The notes: generated by a model from the sequence alone, not told the origin. A stretch of DNA of 64,000 nucleotides from Thioalkalivibrio sp. ALMg11 (GCF_000377905.1 NZ_KB898880.1:1-64000), one strand, 5' to 3'. Shown: positions 23,030 to 36,544, numbered from the stretch's first letter. Numbers and translations are program-made.

Positions 23030-24520
23030 ATGCGAACCCTCGTCGAACGTCTGCCGCCCTGGGCCTCCGGGCTCGTTGCCCTGCTGGCCGGGGCGGGCGC
23101 AACCCTGGCCTTTGCCCCGGTTGGCTGGTTCCTGGCCGCCCCGTTGGCCCTGGCCGTGTGGTTCGCCCTGTTGCCTGGTGCCCGACCGCGCCGTGCCGCC
23201 TGGACGGGCTATGCGTTCGGTATCGGGTTCTTCGGGGTCGGGGTGACCTGGATCTTCAACAGCCTGCTGGTGTTCGGGCAGGCCCCGTTGGTTGTCGCCT
23301 CGCTGATTACCGTGCTGTTCGTGCTGGCCCTGGCGGGCTATCCGGCGCTACTGGCCGGGTTGGCGGCGCGCTTCCTGCCTCTGGGGCGTCCGGCCGGGTT
23401 GCTGGCGCTGGCCGGGGGCCTGGTGCTGATGGAGCTGGCGCGCTCCTGGCTGTTCTCCGGCTTTCCCTGGCTGCTGTTCGGCCACACCGTGCTGGACACG
23501 CCGCTGCAGCCCTGGCTGCCACTGGTCGGCGAGCTGGGGGCGGGGCTGGTGGTGGCCCTGTTGGCCGTGGCGCTGGTCATGGTGTTCCTGACCCAGCAGC
23601 GCTGGCTGGGCGCGGGCCTGGTGGGGGCACTGGTGATCGCCTCGTTGTCGCTGGGGCTCGCGCGCTGGGTGGAGCCGGGCGGCGAGGCGATCTCGGTGGC
23701 CATGGTGCAGGGCAACATCGATCAGGCGCGCAAGTGGGATGCCGATGGCATCGAGTATTCGCTGGGGGTCTACGAGGAACTGACCCGCGAGGCGGGTGAT
23801 GTGGACCTGGTGGTCTGGCCGGAGACCGCGATCCCGGCGTTCTATGTCGAGGTCCAGCACCCACTTGGGCAGCTCGCCCAGTCGCTGGCGGAGAATGACA
23901 GCGAACTGCTGACCGGAGTCTTCGACCATGCGTCGGCCGGACGCCATGTGTACAACTCGGTGGTCAACGTGACCACCGGGGCGGGCTACAACAAGCGCCA
24001 GCTGGTGCCCTTCGGCGAATACATCCCGCTACGCGGTCAGCTCGACTGGCTGGACCGGTTGCTGGCGATCCCGATGTCCGACCTCTCCCGGGGCAAGGGC
24101 GACGGGCGCATGCAAGTGGCCGGCCAGACGGCCGGGGTCAGCATCTGCTACGAAGCGGCATATTCGCGCCATATCCGCGCCGCGCTGCCAGAGGCCGGGT
24201 TTCTGGTGAACGTCTCCAACGACGCCTGGTTCGGCGACAGCCTCGCCCCGGCCCAGCATCTGCAGATTGCCCGGGTACGGGCGCTGGAGACCGGGCGCCC
24301 GATGATCCGGGCAACCAATACCGGCATCTCGGCCCTGATTGATGCCGATGGCCGGATACTCGAGCGTTCGGGGATCTTCACCCGCGAGGTGGTCACGGGC
24401 ACGCTGCAGCCTCGCCACGGCGTGACGCCGACGACCGCCACCGGGGCAGGGCCGGCCGTGCTGGCCGCGCTGGTGCTGGTCGTCGCCGGTGCCGCGGTCG
24501 GCCGTCGCCGCCGGCGCTGA
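23030..24520 (+). CDS. lnt: Apolipoprotein N-acyltransferase
   Basis: A 496-residue inner-membrane enzyme that adds the third acyl chain to lipoproteins. Six or more hydrophobic segments span residues 10-210, followed by a periplasmic nitrilase domain and a C-terminal anchor (about 470-490). The catalytic triad is visible: Glu265 (VVWPETAIPAF), Lys322 (GYNKRQLVPFGEY) and Cys373 (SICYEAAYS). Its products would include the lipoproteins LptE and the GDSL protein encoded in this window. Confidence 0.97.
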   Translation: MRTLVERLPPWASGLVALLAGAGATLAFAPVGWFLAAPLALAVWFALLPGARPRRAAWTGYAFGIGFFGVGVTWIFNSLLVFGQAPLVVASLITVLFVLALAGYPALLAGLAARFLPLGRPAGLLALAGGLVLMELARSWLFSGFPWLLFGHTVLDTPLQPWLPLVGELGAGLVVALLAVALVMVFLTQQRWLGAGLVGALVIASLSLGLARWVEPGGEAISVAMVQGNIDQARKWDADGIEYSLGVYEELTREAGDVDLVVWPETAIPAFYVEVQHPLGQLAQSLAENDSELLTGVFDHASAGRHVYNSVVNVTTGAGYNKRQLVPFGEYIPLRGQLDWLDRLLAIPMSDLSRGKGDGRMQVAGQTAGVSICYEAAYSRHIRAALPEAGFLVNVSNDAWFGDSLAPAQHLQIARVRALETGRPMIRATNTGISALIDADGRILERSGIFTREVVTGTLQPRHGVTPTTATGAGPAVLAALVLVVAGAAVGRRRRR

Positions 24521-24524
24521 CGGG

Positions 24525-25082
24525 TTATTCCGCCTCGGTACCGCCGGGACCGCGACGGAAGGTGGTGTTGTGGCAGTTCGAGCATGGCGGGATGCGGCCG
24601 ACCTTCGTCATGTGCACGGGATGGCCGCATTCCTTGCAGAGCAGCTCGCCCGGGCCGGTGATCTCGCCGGTGTGCCATTCGCCCATCACCTGGGCGCGCG
24701 CGGTCAGCTCGGTGATCTCGACGCGGGTGCGGTCGGCGATGCGCTCCAGCGCACTCTTGATGCTGGCCTCGATCAGGCCCAGGTCGATCTGTAGCCAGCC
24801 ACGCCAGTCGGAGCTGCGGCTGTCGAGGTAGGCGCCCAGATCCTGCAGATCGCGGCGCAGGTAGTCCATCACCTCGTGGGCCTCTTCGCGGGTCAGGTCG
24901 CTGGCCTTCTGCACGCGATCGCGGGCGTTCTCCAGCGCCGCGGTGATCGCCTTGCTGGTCTTGTCCTCCACCTTTTCGAGGTCCTCGGTGACCTCGTTCA
25001 GCATGCGGTGATAGGCATCGCTCAACCGGTGTTCGCGTTCCTGGTCGTGTTCCGGGGCCGTATCCCTGGGTTTGTCGCTCAT
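24525..25082 (-). CDS. ybeL: DUF1451 zinc-ribbon protein, YbeL-like
   Basis: A 185-residue soluble, charged protein. Helical N-terminal two thirds (about 15-130) precede the conserved GEWHTGEITGPGELLCKECGHPVHM segment and a zinc ribbon with Cys149, Cys152, Cys167 and Cys170. The pattern matches E. coli YbeL, of unknown function, here extended at the N-terminus. It is convergent with lnt (4 bases apart). Confidence 0.85.
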   Translation of the reverse strand: MSDKPRDTAPEHDQEREHRLSDAYHRMLNEVTEDLEKVEDKTSKAITAALENARDRVQKASDLTREEAHEVMDYLRRDLQDLGAYLDSRSSDWRGWLQIDLGLIEASIKSALERIADRTRVEITELTARAQVMGEWHTGEITGPGELLCKECGHPVHMTKVGRIPPCSNCHNTTFRRGPGGTEAE

Positions 25083-25153
25083 GCGCTGTTCCTCGCTGAT
25101 CGATAGGTGACTGTGTGGTCCCGTTCGGGGACGTTTCGGATGCTAATGCGCCC

Positions 25154-25182
25154 AAGGTAGCACGATGGCCGGGGGGCGCCAG
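25154..25182 (-). promoter_or_regulatory. Candidate promoter of the ybeL-like gene
   Basis: On the minus strand an extended -10, tgc-tacctt (complement of 25154-25162), follows a 17-base spacer and ctggcg (complement of 25177-25182). It lies about 70 bases upstream of the gene's ATG. The -35 is weak. Confidence 0.35.
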
Positions 25183-25279
25183 CGTCACGTGAGCGGGTTT
25201 CGCTGGTTACCGGCAATCAGGGGGTGCACATCGAGCCGCATCTCCCGCATGGTAGGGGCTGACAACAGTGGAGACGGAC

Positions 25280-27703
25280 ATGACGCGACCCGCATCCCTG
25301 ACCGCGGAGCAGGTCTACCAGCGGTGCCCGCCGGAGCATCTGGATTTCGAGACCACCGAGACGCTGGAGGCGCTCGAGTTGCCCTGTGGTCAGGAACGCC
25401 TGCTGCGCGCGCTGGAATTCGGTGCGTCGATGCACGGCAATGGCTTCAACCTGTTCGTGCTGGGGCCGGCGGGCAGCGGGCGACACGATCTGGTGCAGCG
25501 CTTTCTGGAGCGGCGCGCAGCCGCCGAGTCCGCGCCGCCGGACTGGTGTTACGTGTTCAACTTTGACCAGCCGGAGTGTCCGCGGGCCATTCGGCTGGCG
25601 GCCGGTGAGGGCCGGGCCCTGCAGGCGGATCTGGACCGGCTGATCGAAGACCTGCATGCCAGCATCCCGGCCGCGTTCGAGAGCGAGGAATACCAGCGGC
25701 GCCTGCAGGAGCTGAAGGACGCGTCCGAAGAGGACCAGACCGAGGGCGCGCGCAAGGTGCAGGAAGAGGCCGAGGCGCACGACATTGCCCTGATCAGCGC
25801 GCCGAATACCTTCTCGTTCGCGCCGATGCGCGACGGGGAGATCCTCAAGCCGGAGGAATACGACGCACTGTCCGAGGAGGAACGCGGCCGCATCGACGAG
25901 AAGGTCGAGGAGCTGCAGGAAAAGCTGCGTCAGGCCTTGCACCAGGTCCCCCGCCTGCGCAAGGAGCTGCAGGAGAAGACCCGGGCCCTGAACGCGGAGA
26001 TGCTGCAAGGGACCCTGGGCGGCCCGATCCACGAGCTGAAGGAGAAATGGTCGCACCTTCCGGCGGTGGTCGCGCATCTGGAGGCGATCCTGGACGAGGC
26101 AGTTACGCACGCGGAGGCGTTTCGCGGCGGCCGTGCCCATGCCCCGCCCGAGGGACTGCTGGAGCGGTTTCGCATCAACCTGCTGGTGGATCACGCGGAT
26201 ACGCGCGGCGCCCCGGTGCTCTACGAGGACCTGCCGAATCATCAGCACCTGACCGGCCTGATCGAGCACCAGGTACACGAGGGGGCCCTGTTTACCGATT
26301 TCTCGCTGGTGCGCGCCGGGGCCCTGCACCGGGCCAGTGGCGGCTACCTGATCGTGGATGCCCGGCGCGTGCTGATGCAGCCGCTGGCGTGGGAGAGCCT
26401 CAAGCGGGTGCTGTTCTCCGGCGAGATCCGCATCGAGTCCCTGGAGCGCCTGTTCGGGCTGGTGAGTACGGTGGGGCTGGAGCCGGAACCCATCCCGGTC
26501 ACGCCGAAGGTGGTGCTGATCGGTGATCGCCTGTTGTACTACCTGCTGTCCGCGTTCGATCCGGACTTCCTCGAGTTGTTCAAGGTCGAGGCCGACTTCG
26601 AGGACGACCTGGACCGCGGCGACGCCAGCCATGTGCTGTATGCGCGCATGCTGGCCACCATGGCGCGCCGTGCCGAACTGCGGCCGCTGAACCGCGAGGC
26701 GGTGGCGCGCGTGATCGAGCATGCCAGCCGCCTGGCCGGCGACCAGTGCAAGCTCTCGGCCCACGATCGCACCCTGCGCGACCTGCTGCTGGAGGCCGAT
26801 CACTGGGCCGCGGAGGCCGGCGCGGACGTCGTGGGCGCCGGGCATGTCGAACAGGCCATCCGGGAACGCCAGGAGCGCGGTACGCGGCTACAACGTCGCA
26901 GCCTGGAGCAGATCCGTCGCGGGGTGGTGCTGATCGCCACCAGCGGGGCGCAGATTGCCCAGGTCAACGGCCTGTCGGTGCTGCAGCTGGGCGACGCGAT
27001 GTTCGGACGGCCGATCCGGATCACCGCGACCGCGCGCTCGGGCAAGGGCCAGGTGGTCGATATCGAACGCGAGGCGAAGCTGGGTGGTCCGGTGCACAGC
27101 AAGGCGGTGATGATCCTGTCCCGGTTCATCGCCAGCCACTATGCGGAGGACAGCGAGCTCTCGCTGTCCGCCAGCCTGGCCTTCGAACAGTCGTATGGCG
27201 ACATCGAGGGGGATTCCGCCTCGGTGGCCGAGACCTGCGCGTTGTTGTCGGCGATCGCGCGGATCCCGTTGCGCCAGTCGCTGGCGGTCACCGGCTCGCT
27301 CAACCAGCATGGCGAGGTCCAGGCCGTGGGTGGGGTCAACGAGAAGATCGAGGGCTTCTTCGACGTCTGTTGCGAGGCCGGCGAACTGGACGGTCACGGC
27401 GTGCTGTTGCCGGGGAGTAATGTCGAGCACCTGATGCTCCGCCACGACGTCCGGGAGGCGATCGCGGAGGGGCGATTCCATGTCTACCCCGTAGCCACGG
27501 TGGACGAGGCCATCGAGCTCCTGACCGGGATGACCGCGGGCGAACGCGACGCGCGGGGGGAGTTCCCTGCGGGCAGCTTCAACCGGGCGGTTGCCGATCG
27601 CCTGGCGGCGTTTGCGCGCTTGAGCCACCGGCGTGGTTCAAGCGATGACGATGCGGACGCCGCGCCGGACGGGCCTCCGGGGAGGATGCCTGAGGGGTAT
27701 TAA
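25280..27703 (+). CDS. Lon-like ATP-dependent protease (LonH/YcbZ type)
   Basis: An 807-residue AAA+ protease. A degenerate P-loop GPAGSGRH lies near residue 60, followed by a long charged helical insertion (about 130-240), a LonB-type ATPase region (LPNHQHLTGLIEHQVHEGALFTDFSLVRAGALHRASGGYLIVDARRVL) and a C-terminal S16 protease domain. The catalytic dyad is Ser646 (EGDSASVAE) and Lys689 (VGGVNEKIEGFF), 43 residues apart as in Lon. The ATG at 25280 has ggag at 25270; a GTG 12 bases upstream is less likely. No heat-shock promoter is evident. Confidence 0.88.
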   Translation: MTRPASLTAEQVYQRCPPEHLDFETTETLEALELPCGQERLLRALEFGASMHGNGFNLFVLGPAGSGRHDLVQRFLERRAAAESAPPDWCYVFNFDQPECPRAIRLAAGEGRALQADLDRLIEDLHASIPAAFESEEYQRRLQELKDASEEDQTEGARKVQEEAEAHDIALISAPNTFSFAPMRDGEILKPEEYDALSEEERGRIDEKVEELQEKLRQALHQVPRLRKELQEKTRALNAEMLQGTLGGPIHELKEKWSHLPAVVAHLEAILDEAVTHAEAFRGGRAHAPPEGLLERFRINLLVDHADTRGAPVLYEDLPNHQHLTGLIEHQVHEGALFTDFSLVRAGALHRASGGYLIVDARRVLMQPLAWESLKRVLFSGEIRIESLERLFGLVSTVGLEPEPIPVTPKVVLIGDRLLYYLLSAFDPDFLELFKVEADFEDDLDRGDASHVLYARMLATMARRAELRPLNREAVARVIEHASRLAGDQCKLSAHDRTLRDLLLEADHWAAEAGADVVGAGHVEQAIRERQERGTRLQRRSLEQIRRGVVLIATSGAQIAQVNGLSVLQLGDAMFGRPIRITATARSGKGQVVDIEREAKLGGPVHSKAVMILSRFIASHYAEDSELSLSASLAFEQSYGDIEGDSASVAETCALLSAIARIPLRQSLAVTGSLNQHGEVQAVGGVNEKIEGFFDVCCEAGELDGHGVLLPGSNVEHLMLRHDVREAIAEGRFHVYPVATVDEAIELLTGMTAGERDARGEFPAGSFNRAVADRLAAFARLSHRRGSSDDDADAAPDGPPGRMPEGY

Positions 27704-27804
27704 TCGGTGCCCCGGCTTCCGCCCGCCGACCCGGGATTGAACGCGAGGCGGACTGGCATTGGCCTGACGCGGGATCGGGCTAATCGCGCGGGCGTCGATG
27801 GGGA

Positions 27805-28659
27805 TTAACGGACGTCGACCAGATCCCGGTAGGCGTGCCACATGGAAAAGCCCAGCCAGGGGAAGATCACGATCAGGGCCAGCAGCGCGGTTGCCACCGA
27901 GACCATGAACAACGCGGTGATGACAAGGCCCCACAGGATCAGCGTACCCGGGTTGTGGCTGAAGGCCTTCAGGCTGAGCCCGATTGACTCGACGAGGCTT
28001 TTTTGTGGGGCATCGTGGCGCACCCGGTGGTCGAGCAGGGCCGGGATCGTGACCAGGCTGAGGGCGAATACCGCCAGGCCGAACACGATGGCGGCCACTA
28101 CCACCCCGACTAGTGAGATGATGCCGGCGCCGCTGCTGAGCATCGCGCCCAAGAGGTGATGGAACTGCCCCATGACCCCGATTTCGCCGACATTGAGCAC
28201 CGCGACCCACATCCATACAAAGCTGGCCCAGATCACAAACAGGATGGCCAGCAGCGCGGCAAAGGCCCAGATCGAGCCACCCATCGGCCCCAGCCAGCCG
28301 AGACCGGAACCGCCCGGCTCGCCGCGCTCTTTCTGCAGGGCCAGGTAGTTCACGCCCACGGCGAGTACGGGTCCGAGGAGCAGGATGCCCGCCAGAAGCG
28401 AGAAGGCCATCCACGGCTGATTCCAGGACAGGCCCAGCAGGATCAGTGCCGCCAGAGTAATCACCAGGCCGTGCACCAGGGCCACCGGCATTTGCCAGAG
28501 GTCTCGCCAGCCCTTGCCGAGCCAAGTGCCCAGGTCTTCCGGCGCGACTTCGCGGATGGCCGGGGAATCCGTCTCCGGCGTGTGTTCGGGGACCGTTTCC
28601 CCCAAGTCCTCGGGATAGGCGCGCTGCACCATGGGGACCACGTCTTTCTCTTCACTCAT
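27805..28659 (-). CDS. DUF2189 family integral membrane protein
   Basis: A 284-residue protein. A hydrophilic acidic N-terminal part of about 80 residues is followed by six hydrophobic segments, beginning WQMPVALVHGLVITLAALILLGLSW. Paired Gly/Pro-rich turns resemble the DUF2189 family, often annotated next to respiratory genes but of unknown function. The ATG at 28659 has a strong ggaggcagg site; the frame remains open upstream but reads low-complexity proline-rich sequence. It diverges from leuS and converges with the Lon-like gene. Confidence 0.75.
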   Translation of the reverse strand: MSEEKDVVPMVQRAYPEDLGETVPEHTPETDSPAIREVAPEDLGTWLGKGWRDLWQMPVALVHGLVITLAALILLGLSWNQPWMAFSLLAGILLLGPVLAVGVNYLALQKERGEPGGSGLGWLGPMGGSIWAFAALLAILFVIWASFVWMWVAVLNVGEIGVMGQFHHLLGAMLSSGAGIISLVGVVVAAIVFGLAVFALSLVTIPALLDHRVRHDAPQKSLVESIGLSLKAFSHNPGTLILWGLVITALFMVSVATALLALIVIFPWLGFSMWHAYRDLVDVR

Positions 28660-28726
28660 GTCCTGCCTCCTGGGAACGTTTTGCCAGCCGCTTCCTGTGA
28701 ATGTAGGTCTTGTGGCAGTCAGGTAG

Positions 28727-32006
<3,280 letters not shown>

Positions 32007-32007
<1 letters not shown>

Positions 32008-33044
32008 TGGCGCTGGATATCGCCCGCCTGGAGCAGGATCTGGCGCGCGGGCTCGCGCCGATCTACCTGCTGCTGGCCGAGGAGCCGCTGCAGGCGATCG
32101 AGGCGGCCGACGCGATCCGCACCGCCGCTCGCGAGCAGGGATTCCTGGAACGTACGGTGCTGGATCTGACCGCGCAATCGGACTGGGGCCCGTTCGAGGC
32201 CGCAATTCGTGATCGTTCGCTGTTCGCCGAGCGCGCGGTGCTGGATGTACGTCTGGCGACCGGCAAGCCGGGCAAGACCGGTGGCGACCACCTGAAGGCC
32301 TACGCCGGCGACCCGCAGGACGATCTGGTGCTGCTGCTGCAATTGCCGCGGCCGGATCGCGACATGCGCCGTGCCGCCTGGTTCAAGGCCCTGGAGAGTC
32401 GCGCGGTGGTGATCCACGCGCGCCCGGTCCCGCCGGCCCAGCTGGGCGGCTGGATCCGTGCGCGCCTACAGAGGAATGGCCTGCGCATCACCGATCCGGC
32501 GTTGGCGCTGCTGGTCTCCCGGATCGAGGGCAACCTGCTGGCCGCACGCCAGGAGATCGAGAAGCTGGCGCTGGCCGGCGTGACCGAGATCGACGAGACT
32601 GCGCTGGCGGAGGCCACCACGGACTCTGCGCGCTTCGAGCTGTTTGCCCTGGCCCCGACCGCGCTGCGCGGTGATGTCCGCCACGCCCTGCGCATGCTGG
32701 AGGGCTTGCTGGACGAGGGGCAGGCGGAGCCGCTGATCTTGTGGGCGCTGGCGCGCGAGTGCCGGCTGCTGGTGCAGGCGATGGAGCGCAAGGCGTCCGG
32801 CGCGCCCGACCGCGAGGCCTTCCAGGGTAGCTTCGGCGACGGCCAGAAGGCCCTGCGCCAGGCGATGTCGCGCCTGGATCTGACCGCGGCGCGGGGCCTG
32901 CTGGGGGAGGCCGCGCGCGTGGATCGGGTCATCAAGGGTCAGGAAAACGGCAACGCCCGGCAGGGGTTGCTAGACTTGGTGGCCCGGATGGCGGGGCGGC
33001 CGCTGACCCGGCCCGACCCCGCACTGAATCCCCAACGAGTCTGA
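32007..33044 (+). CDS. holA: DNA polymerase III delta subunit
   Basis: A 345-residue clamp-loader subunit that opens the sliding clamp. The N-terminus [20 protein letters not shown] and the segment [43 protein letters not shown] are characteristic of HolA. Its start shares a TAATG junction with lptE. The chi subunit HolC is encoded 4.5 kb downstream at 36545. Confidence 0.94.
32968..32976 (+). promoter_or_regulatory. Possible extended -10 before proA
   Basis: The nine bases tgctagact lie near the 3' end of holA, 72 bases before the proA start. The identical nonamer precedes dsbC at 48699. No convincing -35 is found 17 bases upstream (cggcaa). Confidence 0.25.
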
Positions 33045-33048
33045 CTGC

Positions 33049-34368
33049 ATGAACGCTGCCGTGAACCCCACTGAATCCGACGCCACCAGCGACGTGGTCG
33101 CCCAGGTCGAAGCCCTGGGACGAGCCGCGCGCGTCGCCTCGCGGCGCATGGCCGAGGCTGAGCCGGGGGCGAAGAACGCCGCTCTGCACGCGATCGCCGA
33201 GGGCATCGCCGCGCGCCGCGCCGAGCTGAATGAGGCCAACAGCCGCGATCTGGAGGCCGCCCGCGAGCGCGGCCTGGATGCCGCGATGCTGGATCGCCTG
33301 GCGCTGACCGATGCGCGCATCGATACCATGATCGAGGGCTGCCGCCAGGTAGCCGGGCTGCCGGACCCGGTGGGCACGATCTCCGACATGGCCTACCAGC
33401 CCAGCGGCATCCAGGTGGGTCAGATGCGCGTGCCGCTGGGCGTGATCGGCATCATCTACGAATCGCGCCCGAACGTGACCATCGACGCCGCGGCGCTGTG
33501 CCTGAAGTCGGGCAACGCCGCGATCCTGCGTGGCGGCTCCGAGTCGCTGCATTCCAATCAGGCCCTGGCCGCAATCATCCAGGCTGGGTTGGAGCAGGCG
33601 GGCCTGCCGCGCGAGGCGGTGCAGGTGGTGCCGACCACCGATCGCGCGGCGGTCGGCGCGCTGTTGCGCATGCCGCAGTACGTGGACGTGATCGTCCCGC
33701 GCGGGGGCAAGGGCCTGATCGAGCGCGTCAGCAACGAGTCGCAGATCCCGGTGATCAAGCACCTGGATGGTGTGTGCCACGTGTACGTGGATGGCGGTGC
33801 GGATGCCGACAAGGCCCTGGCCGTCGCGGTGAACGCGAAGACCCAGCGCTACGGGACCTGCAACACCATGGAGACGCTGCTGGTGCACGCGGACCTGGCC
33901 GAGGCCTTCCTGCCGCGCCTGGCCGCGGCCCTGGGCGAGCACCAGGTGAGCCTGCGCGGCTGCGCGCGCACCCGTGCGATCCTGGCCAGCAGCGGGGCCG
34001 ACACCGGGGCAAACATCGCCGAGGCCACCGAGGACGACTGGGTGGCCGAATACCTGGGGCCGATCCTCGCGATCCGCGTGGTCGACGACCTGGACATGGC
34101 GATCGACCACATCAATACCTATGGCTCGCACCACACCGACAGCATCGTGACCGAGGACTACACCCGCGCCCGGCGCTTCCTGCGCGCGGTGGACTCCAGC
34201 TCGGTGATGGTGAATGCCTCCACCCGCTTTGCCGACGGTTTCGAGTACGGCCTGGGTGCGGAGATCGGTATCTCTACCGACAAGCTGCATGCCCGTGGCC
34301 CGGTGGGCCTGCACGGGCTGACCACGCTCAAGTACGTGGTGTTCGGCGACGGCCATGTACGTGGCTGA
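33049..34368 (+). CDS. proA: Gamma-glutamyl phosphate reductase
   Basis: A 439-residue NADPH-dependent enzyme of proline synthesis that reduces gamma-glutamyl phosphate to the semialdehyde. The cofactor and substrate blocks [38 protein letters not shown] and the catalytic Cys271 ([14 protein letters not shown]) are visible. The C-terminal [31 protein letters not shown] is invariant in the family. No proB is present nearby. It lies 4 bases after holA. Confidence 0.97.
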   Translation: MNAAVNPTESDATSDVVAQVEALGRAARVASRRMAEAEPGAKNAALHAIAEGIAARRAELNEANSRDLEAARERGLDAAMLDRLALTDARIDTMIEGCRQVAGLPDPVGTISDMAYQPSGIQVGQMRVPLGVIGIIYESRPNVTIDAAALCLKSGNAAILRGGSESLHSNQALAAIIQAGLEQAGLPREAVQVVPTTDRAAVGALLRMPQYVDVIVPRGGKGLIERVSNESQIPVIKHLDGVCHVYVDGGADADKALAVAVNAKTQRYGTCNTMETLLVHADLAEAFLPRLAAALGEHQVSLRGCARTRAILASSGADTGANIAEATEDDWVAEYLGPILAIRVVDDLDMAIDHINTYGSHHTDSIVTEDYTRARRFLRAVDSSSVMVNASTRFADGFEYGLGAEIGISTDKLHARGPVGLHGLTTLKYVVFGDGHVRG

Positions 34369-34380
34369 GGCCCTCCCGGC

Positions 34381-35031
34381 GTGATCGGGATCCTCGGCGG
34401 TACCTTCGATCCGATCCACTTCGGCCACCTGCGCCCGGCGCTGGAGATCCAGCAGCACCTGGGGCTGGAGCGCGTGCATTTCATTCCCTGCCACGTGCCG
34501 CCGCATCGCGCGAGCCCCGGAACCGGCAGCGACGACCGCCTGGCGATGGTGGAGCAGGCCATCGCGGATGTACCGGGATTTGTCGCCGACCGCCGTGAGC
34601 TGGATCGTCAGGGGCCGTCCTACACCGTGGATACCCTGCTCAGCTTCCGCGAGGAGCTGGGGCCGGACGCGCCGCTGGTACTGATCATGGGTATGGATGC
34701 CTTCGCCGGGCTGCCATCGTGGAACCGCTGGCAGCAGATCTTCGAGCTGGCGCATATCGTGGTCTCGCACCGCCCCGGCAGCCCGGCCTCCCATGACCTG
34801 GGGGGCTGGCTGGGGAACGCCGCGACGTACGACCCGGCGGCGTTGCGCAAGGCTCCCGGGGGGCTGGTCTACTTCCAGCCGGTCACCCAACTTGATATCT
34901 CCGCCACCGCGATCCGGGACGAGCTGCAGGCCGGGCGCAGCCCGCGCTTCCTGCTCCCCGGGTCCGTCAATCGTTACATCCAGGACCACGGTCTGTACCG
35001 GGCCGGGTCGAACCGCAATCACGGGACATGA
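34381..35031 (+). CDS. nadD: Nicotinate-nucleotide adenylyltransferase (GTG start)
   Basis: A 216-residue NaMN adenylyltransferase of NAD synthesis. The N-terminal GGTFDPIHFGHLRPA carries the GxFDPxHxGH nucleotidyltransferase motif, and DISATAIRDELQAGRSPRFLLP near the C-terminus matches the second ATP-binding motif. The start is a GTG at 34381, 12 bases after proA; no in-frame ATG precedes the motif. The stop overlaps rsfS (ATGA). Confidence 0.95.
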   Translation: MIGILGGTFDPIHFGHLRPALEIQQHLGLERVHFIPCHVPPHRASPGTGSDDRLAMVEQAIADVPGFVADRRELDRQGPSYTVDTLLSFREELGPDAPLVLIMGMDAFAGLPSWNRWQQIFELAHIVVSHRPGSPASHDLGGWLGNAATYDPAALRKAPGGLVYFQPVTQLDISATAIRDELQAGRSPRFLLPGSVNRYIQDHGLYRAGSNRNHGT

Positions 35032-35432
35032 CCGACACAATGAACAGCGAACAACTCCTGGAGCTGGTGACCACCGCTCTGGACGACATGAAGGCACAGA
35101 ACATCCGCACCATCGACGTGCGCGGCAAGACCACGCTGACGGATTTCATGGTGATCGCCTCCGGGACCTCCGGGCGTCACGTGCAGTCCACCGCCGAGTC
35201 GGTGGCGGCCGAGGCCAAGCAGGCCGGCATCCCGCCGCTGGGGGTCGAGGGTCAGGAGAGCCAGGAGTGGGTGCTGGTGGACCTGAACGATGTAATCGTC
35301 CACGTGATGCTCCCGGAGACCCGCGACTTCTACAATCTGGAGAAGCTCTGGATGGCGGAGGAGGCCGCGGACACCGAAAAGGCCGCCCCCGAGGACCCCA
35401 GCCTGGAGCGGGTCCGGCGCCTGCGGCGCTGA
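35028..35432 (+). CDS. rsfS: Ribosomal silencing factor RsfS
   Basis: A 134-residue protein that binds L14 (gene at 5540) and blocks subunit joining in poor nutrient conditions. Conserved blocks are DDMKAQNIRTIDVRGKTTLTDFMVIASGTSGRHVQSTAESV and GQESQEWVLVDLNDVIVHVMLPETRDFYNLEKLW. Two starts are possible, ATG 35028 overlapping nadD and ATG 35040 (MNSEQLLELV). The usual order rsfS-rlmH follows. Confidence 0.95.
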   Translation: MTDTMNSEQLLELVTTALDDMKAQNIRTIDVRGKTTLTDFMVIASGTSGRHVQSTAESVAAEAKQAGIPPLGVEGQESQEWVLVDLNDVIVHVMLPETRDFYNLEKLWMAEEAADTEKAAPEDPSLERVRRLRR

Positions 35433-35454
35433 ACGCCGAGCGAGGCTTCGCCCG

Positions 35455-35925
35455 ATGCGCCTGGACCTGATCGCGATAGGCAAGCGCATGCCCGACTGGG
35501 TGGCGGATGGCTTCGCCGAATACGCCGGGCGCCTGCCGCGTGAGCTGGAGCTGAACCTGCAGGCCCTTCCGGGGCCTTCCGGCGCGAAGTCCATGGATAC
35601 CACCACGCTCCTGCGCCGCGAGGGCGAGATCCTGTTGAAGGCGATCCCCGAGGGTGCCCGCGTGATCCTGCTGGACGAGCGCGGCAAGGCCGTCGACACC
35701 AGGGGCGTGGCGAAGCGCCTGGAAGGTTGGCAGACCGATGGGCGTGACGTTGCGCTGGTGATCGGGGGCGCCGCCGGGCTGGATGAGGCCGTGCGTGCCC
35801 GCGCCGAGTGGGCCTGGTCGTTGTCGCCGCTGACCTTCCCGCACATGCTGGTGCGCGTACTGGTCGCCGAGCAGCTCTACCGCGCCTGGTCGTTGCTCAA
35901 CAACCACCCCTACCATCGGGCCTGA
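35455..35925 (+). CDS. rlmH: 23S rRNA pseudouridine-1915 N3-methyltransferase
   Basis: A 156-residue SPOUT-family methyltransferase of exactly the usual length. The SAM-binding knot is VALVIGGAAGLDEAVRARAEWAWSLSPLTFPHMLVRVLVAEQLYRAWSLL, ending in the signature NNHPYHRA. It modifies helix 69 of 23S rRNA in the 70S ribosome. Confidence 0.97.
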   Translation: MRLDLIAIGKRMPDWVADGFAEYAGRLPRELELNLQALPGPSGAKSMDTTTLLRREGEILLKAIPEGARVILLDERGKAVDTRGVAKRLEGWQTDGRDVALVIGGAAGLDEAVRARAEWAWSLSPLTFPHMLVRVLVAEQLYRAWSLLNNHPYHRA

Positions 35926-35931
35926 TCCCCC

Positions 35932-36525
35932 ATGAGCTCGACGGGCCCGCCGCTCCTGCTCGCCTCCGCCTCGCCGCGCCGGCGGGAACTGCTGGAGCAG
36001 ATCCAGCTCGCCTTCGAGGTGGCCCCAATGGACGTGGACGAGACCGCGCAGCCGGGCGAGCCGCCGGAGGCCTTGGTCGAGCGCCTGGCCGTCGCCAAGG
36101 CGGAGGCTGCGCGTGAGCGCCTGGCGCCGGGGCAATGGGTGCTGGCGGCGGACACCGTGGTGGCGGCCGGCGGCGACGCGCTGGGCAAGCCGGCGGATTT
36201 CGCCGCGGCCGCGGCCATGCTCCGGCGTCTGTCCGGCGGCGAGCACCGGGTCGTCTCCGGCATGGCCCTGTGGCGCCCCGGCGAGGCCATGCGCGCATGC
36301 CACGTAACGACCCGGGTGCGCATGCGCGAACTGAGCATGGCCGACATCGAGGCCTACTGGGCGACCGGCGAACCGCGCGGCAAGGCCGGCGCCTACGCCA
36401 TCCAGGGCCGCGGCGCGGCCTTCGTCGAGTGGATCGAGGGCTCCTACACCAATGTGGTCGGGTTGCCGCTGTTCGAGCTGGAGGCCTGGCTGCGCGAGAT
36501 CCCCGAGCCGCCACCGCGCGTCTGA
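35932..36525 (+). CDS. maf: Maf-family nucleoside triphosphate pyrophosphatase (YhdE type)
   Basis: A 197-residue enzyme that hydrolyses non-canonical or excess nucleotides, probably dTTP and UTP by resemblance to E. coli YhdE. Motifs are LLASASPRRRELLEQI at the N-terminus, VLAADTVV with the catalytic Asp, and the YhdE-like ending GKAGAYAIQGRGAAFVEWIEGSYTNVVGLPL. It starts 6 bases after rlmH and converges on holC. Confidence 0.93.
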   Translation: MSSTGPPLLLASASPRRRELLEQIQLAFEVAPMDVDETAQPGEPPEALVERLAVAKAEAARERLAPGQWVLAADTVVAAGGDALGKPADFAAAAAMLRRLSGGEHRVVSGMALWRPGEAMRACHVTTRVRMRELSMADIEAYWATGEPRGKAGAYAIQGRGAAFVEWIEGSYTNVVGLPLFELEAWLREIPEPPPRV

Positions 36526-36544
36526 TCGGCGTCTCCGAAGCCCC